Notes under the pieces: model-generated
What the model saw: the letters and a program-made list of their open reading frames with translations, nothing else
Database searches by the model: none
Told to the model about the DNA's origin: nothing
Shown here: positions 22,488-34,442 of the stretch, piece after piece
Layout: every line of letters starts with the position of its first letter
Position numbering within the stretch: position 1 is the stretch's first letter
Program-made: the position numbers and the translations under genes
Origin: Utricularia gibba
Lineage: Eukaryota; Streptophyta; Magnoliopsida; Lamiales; Lentibulariaceae
Direction: 5' to 3'
Length of the DNA: 64,000 bases
NCBI GenBank assembly: GCA_002189035.1
Contig: NEEC01000012.1
Coordinates: forward strand, 310,001 to 374,000

Positions 22488-25325
22488 GTAAGCAAAGTTG
22501 ATGATCTGAAGCATACTGATGTCTCTTTCTTGTTCATTGTAAAGTTGATGGGCTGACTCTGTTATTCCAAAATGATCGCACAATCAAAATCTGTGATTCC
22601 ACAAAGAATTCACACCGGAAAATGTAAGAGCAAGCAATAGAAATTATGGAGACGAGGTTCACTGCATTTTCGACAATCTGCAGGGCATCCTTGAGTGTAT
22701 GATTGAACCCGAGCACAATCATAGGACCGTGTGTCTGTTGCAACACCACCAGCTCGTTTGGTCAAAAGGCCTGTTTCTTTGGATTCAGGCAATGGCCCTG
22801 AGAAGACAACCAAAACTGCTCCAATCTTTCAATGGTCTATGAGAACTGGGAGATTTTCTTACTAAAAAGTTTACTACTGGCGAAATAATGAAAAAAAAAA
22901 AAACAAAAGACTTGGGAGTTGGGATGTTGTTGTCTGAACCATCAATGGCGCTTTCTGATGTTGATATGCAAAAGAAACCTTGGGCTGCAAGGGGCGTTCG
23001 TCAGTTCATTTGGGAATAAGTCACGACATCGCACATAAATAATGGATAATATTATCTTTTTAAAACTAATTTTTGAACAATTATGAAAAAAAGAGTGTGT
23101 ATAATTTTGATTTATTTATTAATAAAATTGATTCAATTTTTATATTAATATTTAGTTTTGTTAATTCAAAATTCATACCATATGCATAATTGATATTTAG
23201 TATTACATTAAAATTCAGGTTTGACTATCAAGTTCAACTAATTAGGTAAAATTGAACAACATTGGATATGGAATGAGTTTGTGTTTGGGCTGAAAATTGA
23301 AGAATTTACTTAGAAACGCTATTTAGAAAGTCATTTGTGACTAAGTATACACTCGCTCAATATGGTACCAATAAGCGTATGAGAAATAAGAAAATTGCAT
23401 GTCATGTTATATCCAAAATTGCCAACATCTAAAAAAGCTTCATTTTTTTCGTTGGGAATGCATGAGACCGTGGGGGTGGACCAAAATCGAGGGGAAGGGG
23501 CAGCAATCCCAACACCACATCTAAAAGCGTTTAAATCATTTGAACTCTTATTGCATCATATCTGTAAACTCTAACTTGAATTAATTTTGTCACATAATTT
23601 GAAAAATTCCAATCCATATGCATTTAATATACAAATATGTTTAGAAGATTTTCAATCTGTATCGAGTTTATTTGTCATAAAAGCAAATGAAAATAACATC
23701 AATATTCACACAATAAAAATACCCATGCCAAATAGAAGAAAAAAACAACTAAATAGCTATACCTATTTACATGTAATACTACATCAAAATACAAGTTCAA
23801 AGAGTGAAAATCAAATTTCCTTATCACAAAATAACTAAACACAAGCCAAATGCAATTTCATAGATGTATCAAAATACAAGTTGAGTTTTTCAGTGATCTA
23901 GAATATTTGTTTGTGTATTTGTTCATCTAGACAATTTTTCTTGTTGTAAAAATGGAAGCCACTAGAAGAACATGAGGTGCGTGCTGGTATGGTATAAATC
24001 TAGGTATTAGGACCCTCATCAGAGAAGGTGGGTGACTACATTCCCAATATTACTTTATATTATCTACTTTAGCCACCTAATCTCATGGTTTTATATTTCT
24101 CCCATCTTTGGATTGCATTTCTAAAAGATCAAATATCCTCAAATTATTCCAAACTAACACACATTTGACTTTGCAGTTTCTATTAAAGATCTTCTGTTAT
24201 ACTTAGGAGTGGCCTCGTGCAAGATATGTGTACCATTAATAACACAAGAAAAAAGAAAGGATATTAATGCCAAGTTTTCGTAGGTAGCAAATTGTAGTTG
24301 ATAGCTCCCCTCCTTAAAAAGCATTGATTAACGTGTCAATTTCATTCCGATCCAAAAATTTCATAGATTTTTTGTGGTAGAATTAAGATCCTTTGATCAT
24401 TATCAAGTACTCCATAATGATCAAAATTGATCAAATCATGGTTGATCAAGGATGCTCATGTAACCTCATATGAGATAAGGTCATGAAACAACTTCGATGA
24501 TTCTTCGATAGATTTTGATCAACCATATCTGAAGACATTCTACTTTTTAAGACCATCCTATGATCCTATAGAAAATGTGGTGTGGAACTTCATCCTCTAG
24601 TTTAAATGATTCTTTTGATCCTAAGATTACATGGTGGTGCATCATCTTTCAGAGAACATGGATCAATATTTTTGACATGATCCCTTTTATTATACATATC
24701 AAAATCATATTCCCAAGTAGAGTGACGAATTGGAACTCAGATTGTAAATCAAATGTAGAAATGTTTGAAACCAACAAGCCCAATGAACCATCACCAATGA
24801 AGATCTTGAAAAAAAGAAACCCATGAAACTTAGTGATTCAAGTAAGTCACATTGCCTAAAATGAATAATATATTGCACATCTGGATTAAATTGGATCCTA
24901 AAGTCGAAGTTCCACTAATTGCTTGCTTGGCATACTTCTAAGATATTTTCTCTTGGATGCCTAAAGATCTATAAGGTATTTATCCAACAATGGCATGCCA
25001 TGAAATAAACGCTAGCCCAATGGCCCAATTCGAAAAAAGAGTACCACACTCTAAAGTATAATGAGAAGTGGTAATATGAACATGATATTAATAACTTAAG
25101 TTATGATTCATTTCATTCATCGATCGGGTACTCTATCAAGTAAATACTAAGGTAACATTAGTGATGAAACAAATCCTCACTTTGTTCAATTCACTTAGTC
25201 ATTAGGATCCATTGTTAAAGATTTTCACTCAAGAAGATGGAGGTTATCAAAAAAACCATGTATGGCTTCCTTGAGATGGGGTATATGATGCATGTCATTC
25301 CAAAAAAAAATTTAATAGAATATAA
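22488..25325. other. 3' UTR of HVA22-like gene, then intergenic DNA
   Basis: 22488-22900 is probably the 3' UTR and its downstream flank. 23.0-25.3 kb is AT-rich without a recognisable gene. The frames at 23587-23838 and 24575-24826 are open but have no recognisable motif. A cluster of 'gatca' words occurs at 24340-24530. Nothing further can be supported. Confidence 0.45.
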
Positions 25326-25329
25326 AACA

Positions 25330-26230
25330 TCAAATACTTAAGAGTGTAGGATGAGTATCAATTTCAGAGAGTTAATTTTCAAGAGAAATGTGAAGTGCAT
25401 GTCGAATACAAACCCTCACGATTTTATAAAGGGGGTTATACAAGTAAATAACAAAAGCAACATAAATAATGAACCTTGAGTAAAGGATTGTTCTTGTGAC
25501 TTAATCCTTTTTATCCATATTTATTATATCTTCTTTCCTCTTCGATTCTCTTAGGTACCCAATTATAAGAACAAGAAATTGTCTACATTCTATTATACTC
25601 TCTTGTAAGAAGGTACGAGAATTGCCTCATGTAGCTCATCTTTGGACAAATGAAAAGATAAAAGGTTGAGCCATCAATTATGTTCATGGTCCAATTGTGC
25701 TTGTGTGCCCAAGTGTTGCATGTTCCATTGGTCTAAATACAAGGCCACTATCTATCTAATGCTATAGGGTATGATCACAAACAAAATACTCTTCTCTCTT
25801 GCTCGAATCAATAGGGTGTGAGTTGGTGCTTTTTATCTTATTCCTCTTCAAAACTCAGAAGTAATGGCTAGTTGCTTATGAATTCTGGCTAGGAATCATT
25901 GCAACAAAACTGTTAACTATGTGTACTCAATTGAATTCATAGAAGAAATAAAAAATTATTCACGAAACATAGGAAGAGAAGTTTATGAAATTAGTAATGA
26001 AGAGTTTGATAATGAACGATCACAAAAAACATAAAACTCTAAGTAAAAAAGTCTCAACTACAGAAGAGAAAGTCCTACTTTTGTTTGCACTTGCTTAGCC
26101 CAATTCTGCTACTACTTTTACGAATGGCCTTGCAAGAAATCTGACTATTTTTTTAATACTATAATGCAACTATCATTCCTTCTATCAATTGCAAATGTGT
26201 TACACACATCAAGGTTCATTATTGTTATCC
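25330..26230 (+). repeat. LTR-like dispersed repeat, family B, copy 2
   Basis: A diverged partner of 16980-18070 in the same orientation. Shared landmarks include 'gagtatcaatttcagagagtta', 'ttttataaaggg', 'gagaattgcctcatgtag', 'attgtgcttgtgtgccca', 'ggctaggaatcattgcaacaaaac' and a final 'acttttacgaa' section. Non-coding. Confidence 0.5.
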
Positions 26231-27590
26231 TGTGTTTTTCAAAAAATCATGGAACACGTTTTTTCGAAGAGGATCTTGTTTAACCTTATATTGTCTTGTT
26301 TTCTAACCACACAATTGAATACAACTAAATGCAAGAGAATATAAAACAAAACATAACAATAAATCTAATTACTCTAATATAAGAAAAATTTATAACTTAT
26401 TTTTTCAATTTCGACAACTTAATCATATTTCAACACATAAAAGATACTAAATATCGCTTAAAAAAATATGATCTTTGTTAGAGAATTTGATGACGATATG
26501 AAAATTAGATCAGTGGGAATACATGATCACTTATTTGAGCTACACCATAAAGAATCATCCATTGAGAATATTTATGTAAGAGAGGGTTTAGATATTAGAT
26601 TGTTGAGATGCTTAGAGTGTTTCATAACTCATCTAATTGAGTTTCATCAAATGTTCCCCATAAGTTATAGAAAGATAATATGCTATGGTAAAATTTTCCA
26701 TCAAGTATGTTCTATTATATCCTCAAGTTGTACAAACTTCATAGGTTTTTGCTTTAAATTCAAAAAGGTTGGATTATGAAAGCAGTGTGGTTTTCAAATG
26801 CTGCATCCCAGTTTCCCATCCTGATGTGAGATTAAGATTCCACATTTTCATAAATGACCGACGACATCAATTCTTTTGAGTCACTAGAACTTTCAAGTCA
26901 TCATTATCTAAAAAAGCTACTATGGAACCTTCAAGAAAATATATGTGATGCAGCACATTTACACAATATGATGTCACAACTTAAATTCATGCTGCCTGTT
27001 TATGAAGTCATTTTGGAACAAGATATACTACTTTGAGTGGGTCACCAACCCAATGCTTGAATCTAAATCCAATCACTTTATTGAGGCTTGAGTACATGAT
27101 TGCAAATGCATATATTTGCCCATATGAATGAGGTATGCGTTGGAGAATTTAAGATTTATATATGTATGCCTACAAGAGAGTATATTGATAGATAATAAAT
27201 CTACCATAACACTTGAAGAAATCTACTATTTCAAGCACTCACCAAGCCTATTAAAGCTTGTTTTCAATATATGTGAGATTTTGTGAAACAAGGAATATGG
27301 AGCTATGCTACATTAAAAGTGAAGATCAATTTATACTTATTTTCACCAAATAGCTCAATTTGAGTCGTTCCGAACTCGATGATGGTTTCATACAACTCGC
27401 GAGTTAGCTTGTATTCAGTATTTTAAAACCTGCGATTAGATTAAGTAGGTTGCTGGTCCAAATGGTACCCAGTAAACTTAACAGTCGGGTCAAAGTCTGG
27501 TTGTATAAATAATTCATTATTTCAAAAAAACCTAGTTTTCTCATTTCTCTCTTCTAAGCTTAGCCGATGCCATCTTTTGTTTTTTTTTTT
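26231..27590. other. Unassigned AT-rich DNA, ending at a probable hAT left end
   Basis: Two plus frames (26468-26779 and 26854-27036) are open but show no motif I recognise. From about 27350 the wording changes ('tattttaaaacctgcgatta', 'cagtcgggtcaaagtctggtt'). This is compatible with the terminal and subterminal part of the hAT element whose coding relic begins at about 27600. Confidence 0.35.
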
Positions 27591-27599
27591 TTTTTTTGA

Positions 27600-28020
27600 G
27601 AACAAGTGTGAAATGGATGAATCTTGCAACAACACACCTCAGGCTCAATCAGTCCAATGTCAAAGAATAGATGAAACATGTGACTAAATAGTAGAGAGAC
27701 CTGATTGGGATGGAAAGGTAAAATTTTTTTGTTGTTTTTATGATCACAAATGTGTGGTGGTGGAATTTATAGAGTAAAACAACATCTAGCTTATCAAAAT
27801 GCTGATGTTGCTCTATGCCTTAAGGTATATCCAAATATTCAAAATAAATTTGAAAATGCTCTTGAAGTTGATAGCAAGAAAAGATAAAGTCAGGTTAGCA
27901 TTCTTGATTTCTTTCAAAACTATGAAATTGAAGATCTAAAAAATGATGAAAGATATGGTAATGAAGGAATAAAAAAACACAAGTTCAAGCTACTTTGAAG
28001 AGGTGTTGAATTAGAAAAAA
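27600..28020 (+). mobile_element. hAT transposase relic, N-terminal (BED finger) part
   Basis: Plus-strand peptides include IVERPDWDGKVK, then a stretch around 27755-27830 resembling the GGGIYRVKQHLAYQNADV pattern of hAT BED zinc fingers, spread over shifted frames. The rest of the transposase does not follow here: the sequence runs into a minus-strand gypsy relic, and a C-terminal hAT tail appears only at about 31.94 kb. I infer one hAT element split by a later insertion. Confidence 0.55.
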
Positions 28021-28089
28021 AAGAAATCAAAAAGGCCAAATTAGAGTTTACAACCTCTATATCTAGATGATAAACATAACTGGATTTAT

Positions 28090-31000
28090 GTTTAGTATCA
28101 ACAAACTTTCATAGACTACACCAAAAGTGACCTAAGAATTTAGTATGTTGATTTGAGACAATAGAAAGGGGCAAACCATGAACACGATACATTTCACAAA
28201 AGAATAATAGAGCCACTTGCCTAGCATCAGTGGTTTATCGACAAGGAATAAAGTGTGCCATTTTGGAGAATTTCTCAACCACCACAAAATATAGAATCAT
28301 GCTCCTTTTGGTTGCGGGGAAGGCCCAAGACATAATCCATGCTCAAGTCGACCCACAGCTAAGATGGAACCGGCAACAAAAGATAAAGACTAGCATTTGT
28401 GGCTGATCCCTTGCTATGCTAACAAACATGAAATGATGGAATAAATTGGGTGACATGCTTTCGCTGCCCCAACCAATAATAAGCTACACGCACTAATTGT
28501 AATGAGTGATCATATCTTATGTGACCTTCATTATGAAAAGTCTGAACCAAGAACAATTGCAAGTTAAAATCTGGGATACAGAGTCACTTTTCCTTAAATA
28601 AATAACCCTCATGCACAGTTTAATCCCCCCATGATCAACACCAATTTGTTGCCAAATCAATCCAAAAAAAGAGTCATTAGGACATATGCTAAAAATGAGT
28701 GGAGGCATTCGAAACTTGATGCCTGAACCCTCAAGGTCCCAAACAAACTCATCATCAGCTACCTTATTATGCTTGTCACTCTTGTGGTTGATGGTAAAGG
28801 TGAGTTGTTGGAGTAAGTCTATTTAATACCTATGCTAAAAATTTTATCTTGACTATAGAGATGTTTCAATGAATCATAATTTTTCCATAAAATGAATTCT
28901 TGATAAAGTAGGTAATACTTTCAATAAGTTAAGACTCAAACAAATGCACAAAGTTCCATCTCATAAGTGCTATAATTCCATTTACCATCGTCGAGTTTCT
29001 TGCTGAAAAAGGATATGGGATATTGTTGCTGAGGGTATCACCAATTCCAACCTTGGAGACATCACAATGTAGTTCAAATGGTAATTTAAAGTTTGAAATT
29101 GCCAATATAGGTACTGAGGTCAGCCTAATTTTCATCAAATGAAATGTCGACTCGACCGCTTCAGTCCACACAAATTTATCTTACCTCACGCATCAGTAAT
29201 AGGGGCCATCAATTCGCTGAAATTAGCAATAAATCTTTGATAAAAAGAAGCAAGGTCATGAAATCTTTGAACCTCAAAAATAAATGTGGGTACTGACCAA
29301 GAGGTGAAAGCGTCAACGTTAGCTTGTTACACCTCTCACCATCACTTGAAATTACATAATCCAAAAATAAAATCTTATTTTACATAAATAGTCACTTAGA
29401 TTTGGCAACAAAGAAGTATTCCTTTTGGAAGGTCATCAAAATAACATGAATATATTGGATATGGGTTTCCTATTCAGGGCCAAAAATCAAAATATCATCG
29501 AAGTAGACCATAAAAAACTTGCCAATAAATCAATGCAGTAATTGGTTCATGACCCACATAAACATGTCCAGTTCGTTAGATAAACGAACAACATGACCAT
29601 CCATTGTCAAAGACCTTCCATTATCTTGAAAGTCAATTTCCATTCGTCCCTTGATCGAATCCAAATCTGGTTGTACCAACTTTTTAAGTCCAATTTCGAA
29701 AATATAGTGGATCCTTAGATTTGGTCCAATAAATCATCAAGTCGAGAGATTGGAAATCGATACCTCATAGTAATCTTGTTGATACCCCGAAAATCCATAT
29801 TTATTCACTACATCCCATCTTTTGTTGGGTACAAGGATGATAGAAACTGCATACGAATTCAGACTTTCTCTAATTTGACCTATTCGCAACAATTCTTCTA
29901 CCTATCAGCTCATTTCTTCATGTTCAGAAGATGTCAACCTGTAGTGTAGCCGGTTAGGGAGGGAAACTCCTAATATCATATCTATTTTATGTTGAATTTC
30001 GAATAAAGAAGGTAAACCATCAGGTAACTCTTGGGAAAAAAATGAGTTAAACTCCTTAAATAACTCTTTCACTTTTAAAGTATGTTCTGCCTCAATTATA
30101 TGATAATTATCACTACTTGTCACAATTTCCTCTTCCAATAGTCAGGCTGACAATAAGCTAATATCTTTCGAAGATGTCCCATTGGATGCTAGTTTCAACG
30201 GTAAAAGAACAATCTTTACTTGATTGAACCAAAACATGTGTATTCTCATATCCGGAGTGAAAAACTTTTCAACCATCAATCATGAACTTACAAATCTTTT
30301 CTTGGATTGTAAAAGAGGATTGAAAAATATTGTTCCTGAGCCAGTGCTGCTCAACATCCTTAACTAGGCTAAGAAAAACCTATTGTAGCATTAAACAAGA
30401 CTTGATATCTTCGTGAACCCATTCTTCCTCTTCGTGAGTAGAGTTTTCTGAGTTCCTCACTAAAAGTTCCTCTTCTTTAGACTCAACATTCTGATCAGTC
30501 ATCAACACCTTCTCTCTAGATTTTTTTTTTAGAATCTCATTGTTTGTGCCCATACTCACTGGAGAAGTCGCACTTCAATCCATTAACAGCATTCTTAGTG
30601 CTGTTTCCTAGTTTTGACGAGCTTGTACTATATTTCTGAGAGTTGTGTCTTGAGGGCAAGGGGGTCATATCATGAGAAGTCAAATTCCCTTGCCATACTC
30701 GACACTCTATAATCAAAACTTATTGGAAGGCCTCATCCACACTCATTGGATCATAGATGTTCAATTCATCTTAAATACTCAAGTGGAGTGATGCTAAATA
30801 GTGCCCCACCAACTATTACTCAATTTCTTGTAGTTCAATACATGATACCAATCAAGTGAATCCATTAGTATACCCTATTGCAAGCTCAACAACTTCTGAA
30901 ACATGACATGGAAATTATAGGGCAAAAAATTTAGTCACGTATTCTTCTTCATCTTTTCCCATGATTTAATCTTAGACTTTCCCATTCTATTGAGGGTAAG

Positions 31001-31420
31001 CTTCAATTGTTCCCACTACGATACTACACTACTATGGAGCCACATTACCACTAGGGGAATACAGAAGTCCTTCGAAAACCTACTTGTACTCAAATACACC
31101 CTCCACTATGGCTAACCAATTCATGAACTCTTCAGCTTGCAGGCTACCGTGAAATTCCAAAATGTCAATTCATAGATTTGCAACACCTACCCACCTCCAT
31201 CTGGCCACTTCGTTTATCAGACCTATGCTCAAATCACCCGATGGACAAATTTTCTTGTTGATTTTGCTTAGGAGTGGCTTCCGACACTTGGCTGAGTAGG
31301 ATATCCATCAATCTCAATAGTTTTTCTATTTTTAGTTCAAGAGCATCAAGGTGTTCAAAGATCATATGATCTCGTCTGTACTACTCATTACCAAATCCAC
31401 TACCTCCCCAAGACATGGTT
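28090..31420 (-). mobile_element. Decayed Ty3/gypsy retrotransposon, gag to integrase
   Basis: On the minus strand the expected order is visible from high to low coordinates. A Gag-like start MSWGGSGFGNE lies at about 31414. At about 30060-29910 the protease/RT junction reads ELPDGLPSLFEIQHKIDMI then LPNRLHYRL. At 29120-29050 the RNase H entry reads FELHCDVSKVGIGDTLS. At 28340-28130 the integrase core reads FSKMAHFIPC and VHGLPLSIVSNQHTKFLGHF. Each is a textbook gypsy block but stops and frameshifts are frequent throughout, so it is an old, dead copy. No matching LTR pair was recognised. Confidence 0.8.
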
Positions 31421-31939
31421 GTGTGCCCTTCATCTAGCACCAAAATGATGTAGCAGGACAATCGAGGTCAATAGAAAAATAAGTGTAGCAGCACCCAAGA
31501 TACAATCCCCTGCTAAAACAAAAGATAGTAGTAACAAAGATTGGTACTCAAGCAATGTCAATATGGATGTACACAAACACTGCACATAAGCTCGACAGCA
31601 TACTTGCAAGTTTACGAAGGCAATAGACCCAAGGAGTTTGTGCAACACTCATTAAACACAAGTTCTTTCTAGACCTCCAACTTGATAACCAAAAGAACTA
31701 ATGACAGTAGCTAGATAGGGGCAACATTTAATTTCTTTAACTTGAACCTAGATCTCACAAGCCTGCTCCAAATCATGGGTCTGGATTTACATCAAAACTA
31801 GAATGTGTTTAATCAAATTCATACAAAATTAAGAAATCGATTGGAGCATCACAAATTGAATGATCTTGTGTATGGGATTATAATTAGAAACTATATGATA
31901 AGTATATTAAATTTATATCTTATTTTGATCTATTTATTT

Positions 31940-32330
31940 GCATTCTTTAAGGAGATAAATTTGTCGTTATTAAGATGATTTGAAAAATCTGTTTCTTTTA
32001 ATGCAATTCATATTGAGAACATAGATAGCACACAAGAATCTTAATGGTTTCTTGAGAAGGGGAATGATCTCTTTTTGGATAATGTGGAGATTGAAAGAAT
32101 GCTGTATGAAGATCTAGGAGTTTCTATAGTTGAAAAAGAAAATGTCGCTAACCTTGAAGGTATATATATATTTTTAACATTTATATTAGTATGTGTTTTG
32201 AACTAATACTTCATTTTTATATTTTAGTTAACATACCTTTGAGTTCAACCTCAAGAGTGGATGAAGATCTAGATTTTAGTTCTTTCGCTGATGTAATTTA
32301 TTGTGATTAATGATGAATGATAATATTTCA
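31940..32330 (+). mobile_element. hAT transposase relic, C-terminal tail
   Basis: In plus frame the sequence reads EKGNDLFLDNVEIERMLYEDLG, then, after an apparent intron ending TTTAG near 32228, NIPLSSTSRVDEDLDFSSF and a stop near 32305. This tail style (Asp/Glu-rich after the dimerisation domain) is like that of the DUF659/BED hAT transposase at 44.2 kb. Together with the BED-finger fragment at 27.6 kb it brackets the gypsy relic. Confidence 0.4.
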
Positions 32331-32922
32331 AGAAATATTATCAATTGTTATATTTAGAATGTTCATTTAGTTAGACATCTTGAATTAAGACTTTAATTTT
32401 ATATTAAGTTTATATTTGTACACTTATTTATGAGTTGCTATCTTTTGAAAGTACGCGTTAGAATGATATATTGTAAATTTATTATCAAAAATATATTTAA
32501 AAAGCGACCAGAGGATTTGACCGGTTTGATCAGGATCTGACCAGTCTAACCGCTGCCTGATAACCACACCGGTTGGAAGGGCAAACCATTATTTAAAACG
32601 CTCCTTGTATTGCCGAGGTTTTCTTGCGGATGATAAATAAAAGCCTGAAGTGCATAGATTGGCAATAATTCTAAATAAATAAATAAAAGCGGGCTGAACA
32701 TCAAATTCTACTTTTGACGCGTTAGGGGCAATAATGTCAAATTCCATGCCACCCCCTTATTGACATCAAATTCGAGTGCATTGAGCTAGACGCGCTAATC
32801 ATTGAGCGCCCTTCGTATATGACTCATGAGGAGAAGGCTATTTCTGTAAACCATCAAGGGCTTGGGTGGGCATTAGCTTTTTGCCCCTCTGATTCTTCTT
32901 TCGTCCACGCGTAAAGTTTCCG
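32331..32922. other. hAT right flank and GALS promoter region
   Basis: 32500-32610 is a GC-richer patch with 'tttgaccggtttgatc' and 'gatctgaccagtctaacc' words and 'ttatttaaaacgctc', likely the right end of the hAT relic. The remainder up to 32922 should contain the promoter and leader of the GALS gene; no clear TATA box was identified. Confidence 0.35.
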
Positions 32923-34442
32923 ATGAGGAAAGAACCCCCGTCTTCCGCCGTCACTACCGTCGGCAAGATCTATCTCTGCTTTTTGACCAAGCCCGTCGCC
33001 GCGGGGCTGCTTTCCGTTACTCTGATCATTCTGCTTCTCAGTTTTCAGCCTCACTTCGATTACTTGATTTCTGCTTCCTCCTTTTGTTCCTCCTCCGCCG
33101 AGGTTACGCCGATCAGATCCGTTGCCGCCGGGGCGGTTTCTTCAGCGAAAGTAAGATTTCGTTCTCCTGCGGACCCTGACAAACGGAATTTCCTGGCGCA
33201 CGGCAACGCCGCCGCGCTCTTCGTCCAAATGGGGGCCTACCGTGGCGGCCCGACGACTTTCGCGGTGGTGGGTTTGTCGTCGAAGCCTATTCATGTTTAC
33301 GGTCGGCCTTGGTACAAGTGCGAGTGGATTCCGAACAACGGGAACTCGTCTGTGAGAGCCAAAGCCTACAAAATTCTTCCCGATTGGGGATACGGCCGCG
33401 TTTACACCGTCGTAGTCGTCAACTGCACCTTCTCGGAGAATCCCAACGCAGATAATCGCGGGGGGAAATTGATGCTCCAAGCCTATTACGGCGAGTCCCC
33501 GCGGCGATTTGAGAAGTTCCCCGTCTTGGAAGAAGCACCCGGCGCCTACAACGATTCCAAATTCCAGCCACCGTACCAATACGAGTATCTTTACTGTGGC
33601 TCTTCGTTGTACGGTAACTTGAACGCCTATAGAATGAGAGAGTGGATGGCTTATCACGCTTGGTTCTTTGGACCCAGTTCGCATTTCGTGTTTCACGACG
33701 CTGGCGGCGTGTCCCCGGCGGTTATGGCGGTGCTGCAACCGTGGATTAGAGCCGGGAGGGTTACCGTTCAGGATATCAAGGCTCAGGCGGAATACGACGG
33801 CTATTATTACAACCAGTTCCTTATCGTTAACGATTGTCTCCACCGGCACCGCCACGCAGCGAATTGGACTTTCTTCTTCGATGTCGACGAATATCTCTAT
33901 CTCCCCCCGGAGAAACTCTCGACTCTGTTCTCAGAGACTTGTCCAATTACACCCAGTTCACAATTCAGCAAAACGCCATGTCTAGTTTCCTCTGCACCAA
34001 CGATTCCGCTCCCGAAATTTCTAGGTATTGCCTCTTGACTCATTCCCAGTTTTCACTCAGATGCACCTTCTCTGACTCCGATTGCTGTTCCTGATTTTTA
34101 ATTAGGCAATGGGGATTCGAGAAGCTGGTTTTCAGGGACTCACGAACAAGAGTCCGGCGTGATCGGAAGTACGCAATTCAGGCGAAAAACGCCTACGCCG
34201 CCGGAGTCCACATGTCAGAAAATGTCTTCGGAAAAACTCTTCACCTAACCGATTCACGAATCCGATACTACCATTACCATAATACCATTACCTTCGACAA
34301 AGAGCTCTGCCGAAAGGTCCTCCCAGACACCGCCGTGAGCGCCACCACATGGATCGACAAGGTCCCATTCGTAGTCGACGATAACATGAAAAAACTAGCT
34401 CCGGTGGTCAAAGAGTTCGAGCGGCGGTCCCTTCGCCAATGA
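32923..34442 (+). CDS. GALS: GALS-type beta-1,4-galactan synthase (GT92), apparent frameshift
   Basis: Golgi type II glycosyltransferase that extends beta-1,4-galactan side chains of pectic rhamnogalacturonan I from UDP-Gal. Exon 1 is 32923-34024 and exon 2 is 34106-34442 (AG|G codon split at the intron). A membrane anchor lies at about residues 28-48 (LLSVTLIILLLSF). The GT92/DUF23 region has HVYGRPWYKCEW, YLYCGSSLYGNLNAYRMREW, SHFVFHDAGGVSP and the metal-binding DVD at about 320-322 in FFFDVDEYLYLPP. The frame then breaks at a run of six C (33903-33908): downstream GETLDSVLRDLSNYTQFT and FLCTNDSAPEIS are perfect family sequence but in another frame. One additional base in the run would account for a normal ~479-residue protein. 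Exon 2 (QWGFEKLVFRDSR, HMSENVFGK) is intact. Either a fresh null allele or a sequencing error. Confidence 0.92.

Noticed and set aside
26468-27036. Two plus-strand frames of 103 and 60 codons
   Set aside because: Open but without any motif or plausible splice partner; insufficient to call a gene.
33142-33855. 237-codon open frame on the minus strand
   Set aside because: It lies opposite the GC-rich GALS exon, where the antisense frame stays open because of codon bias. It has no recognisable domain and the sense strand is clearly coding.
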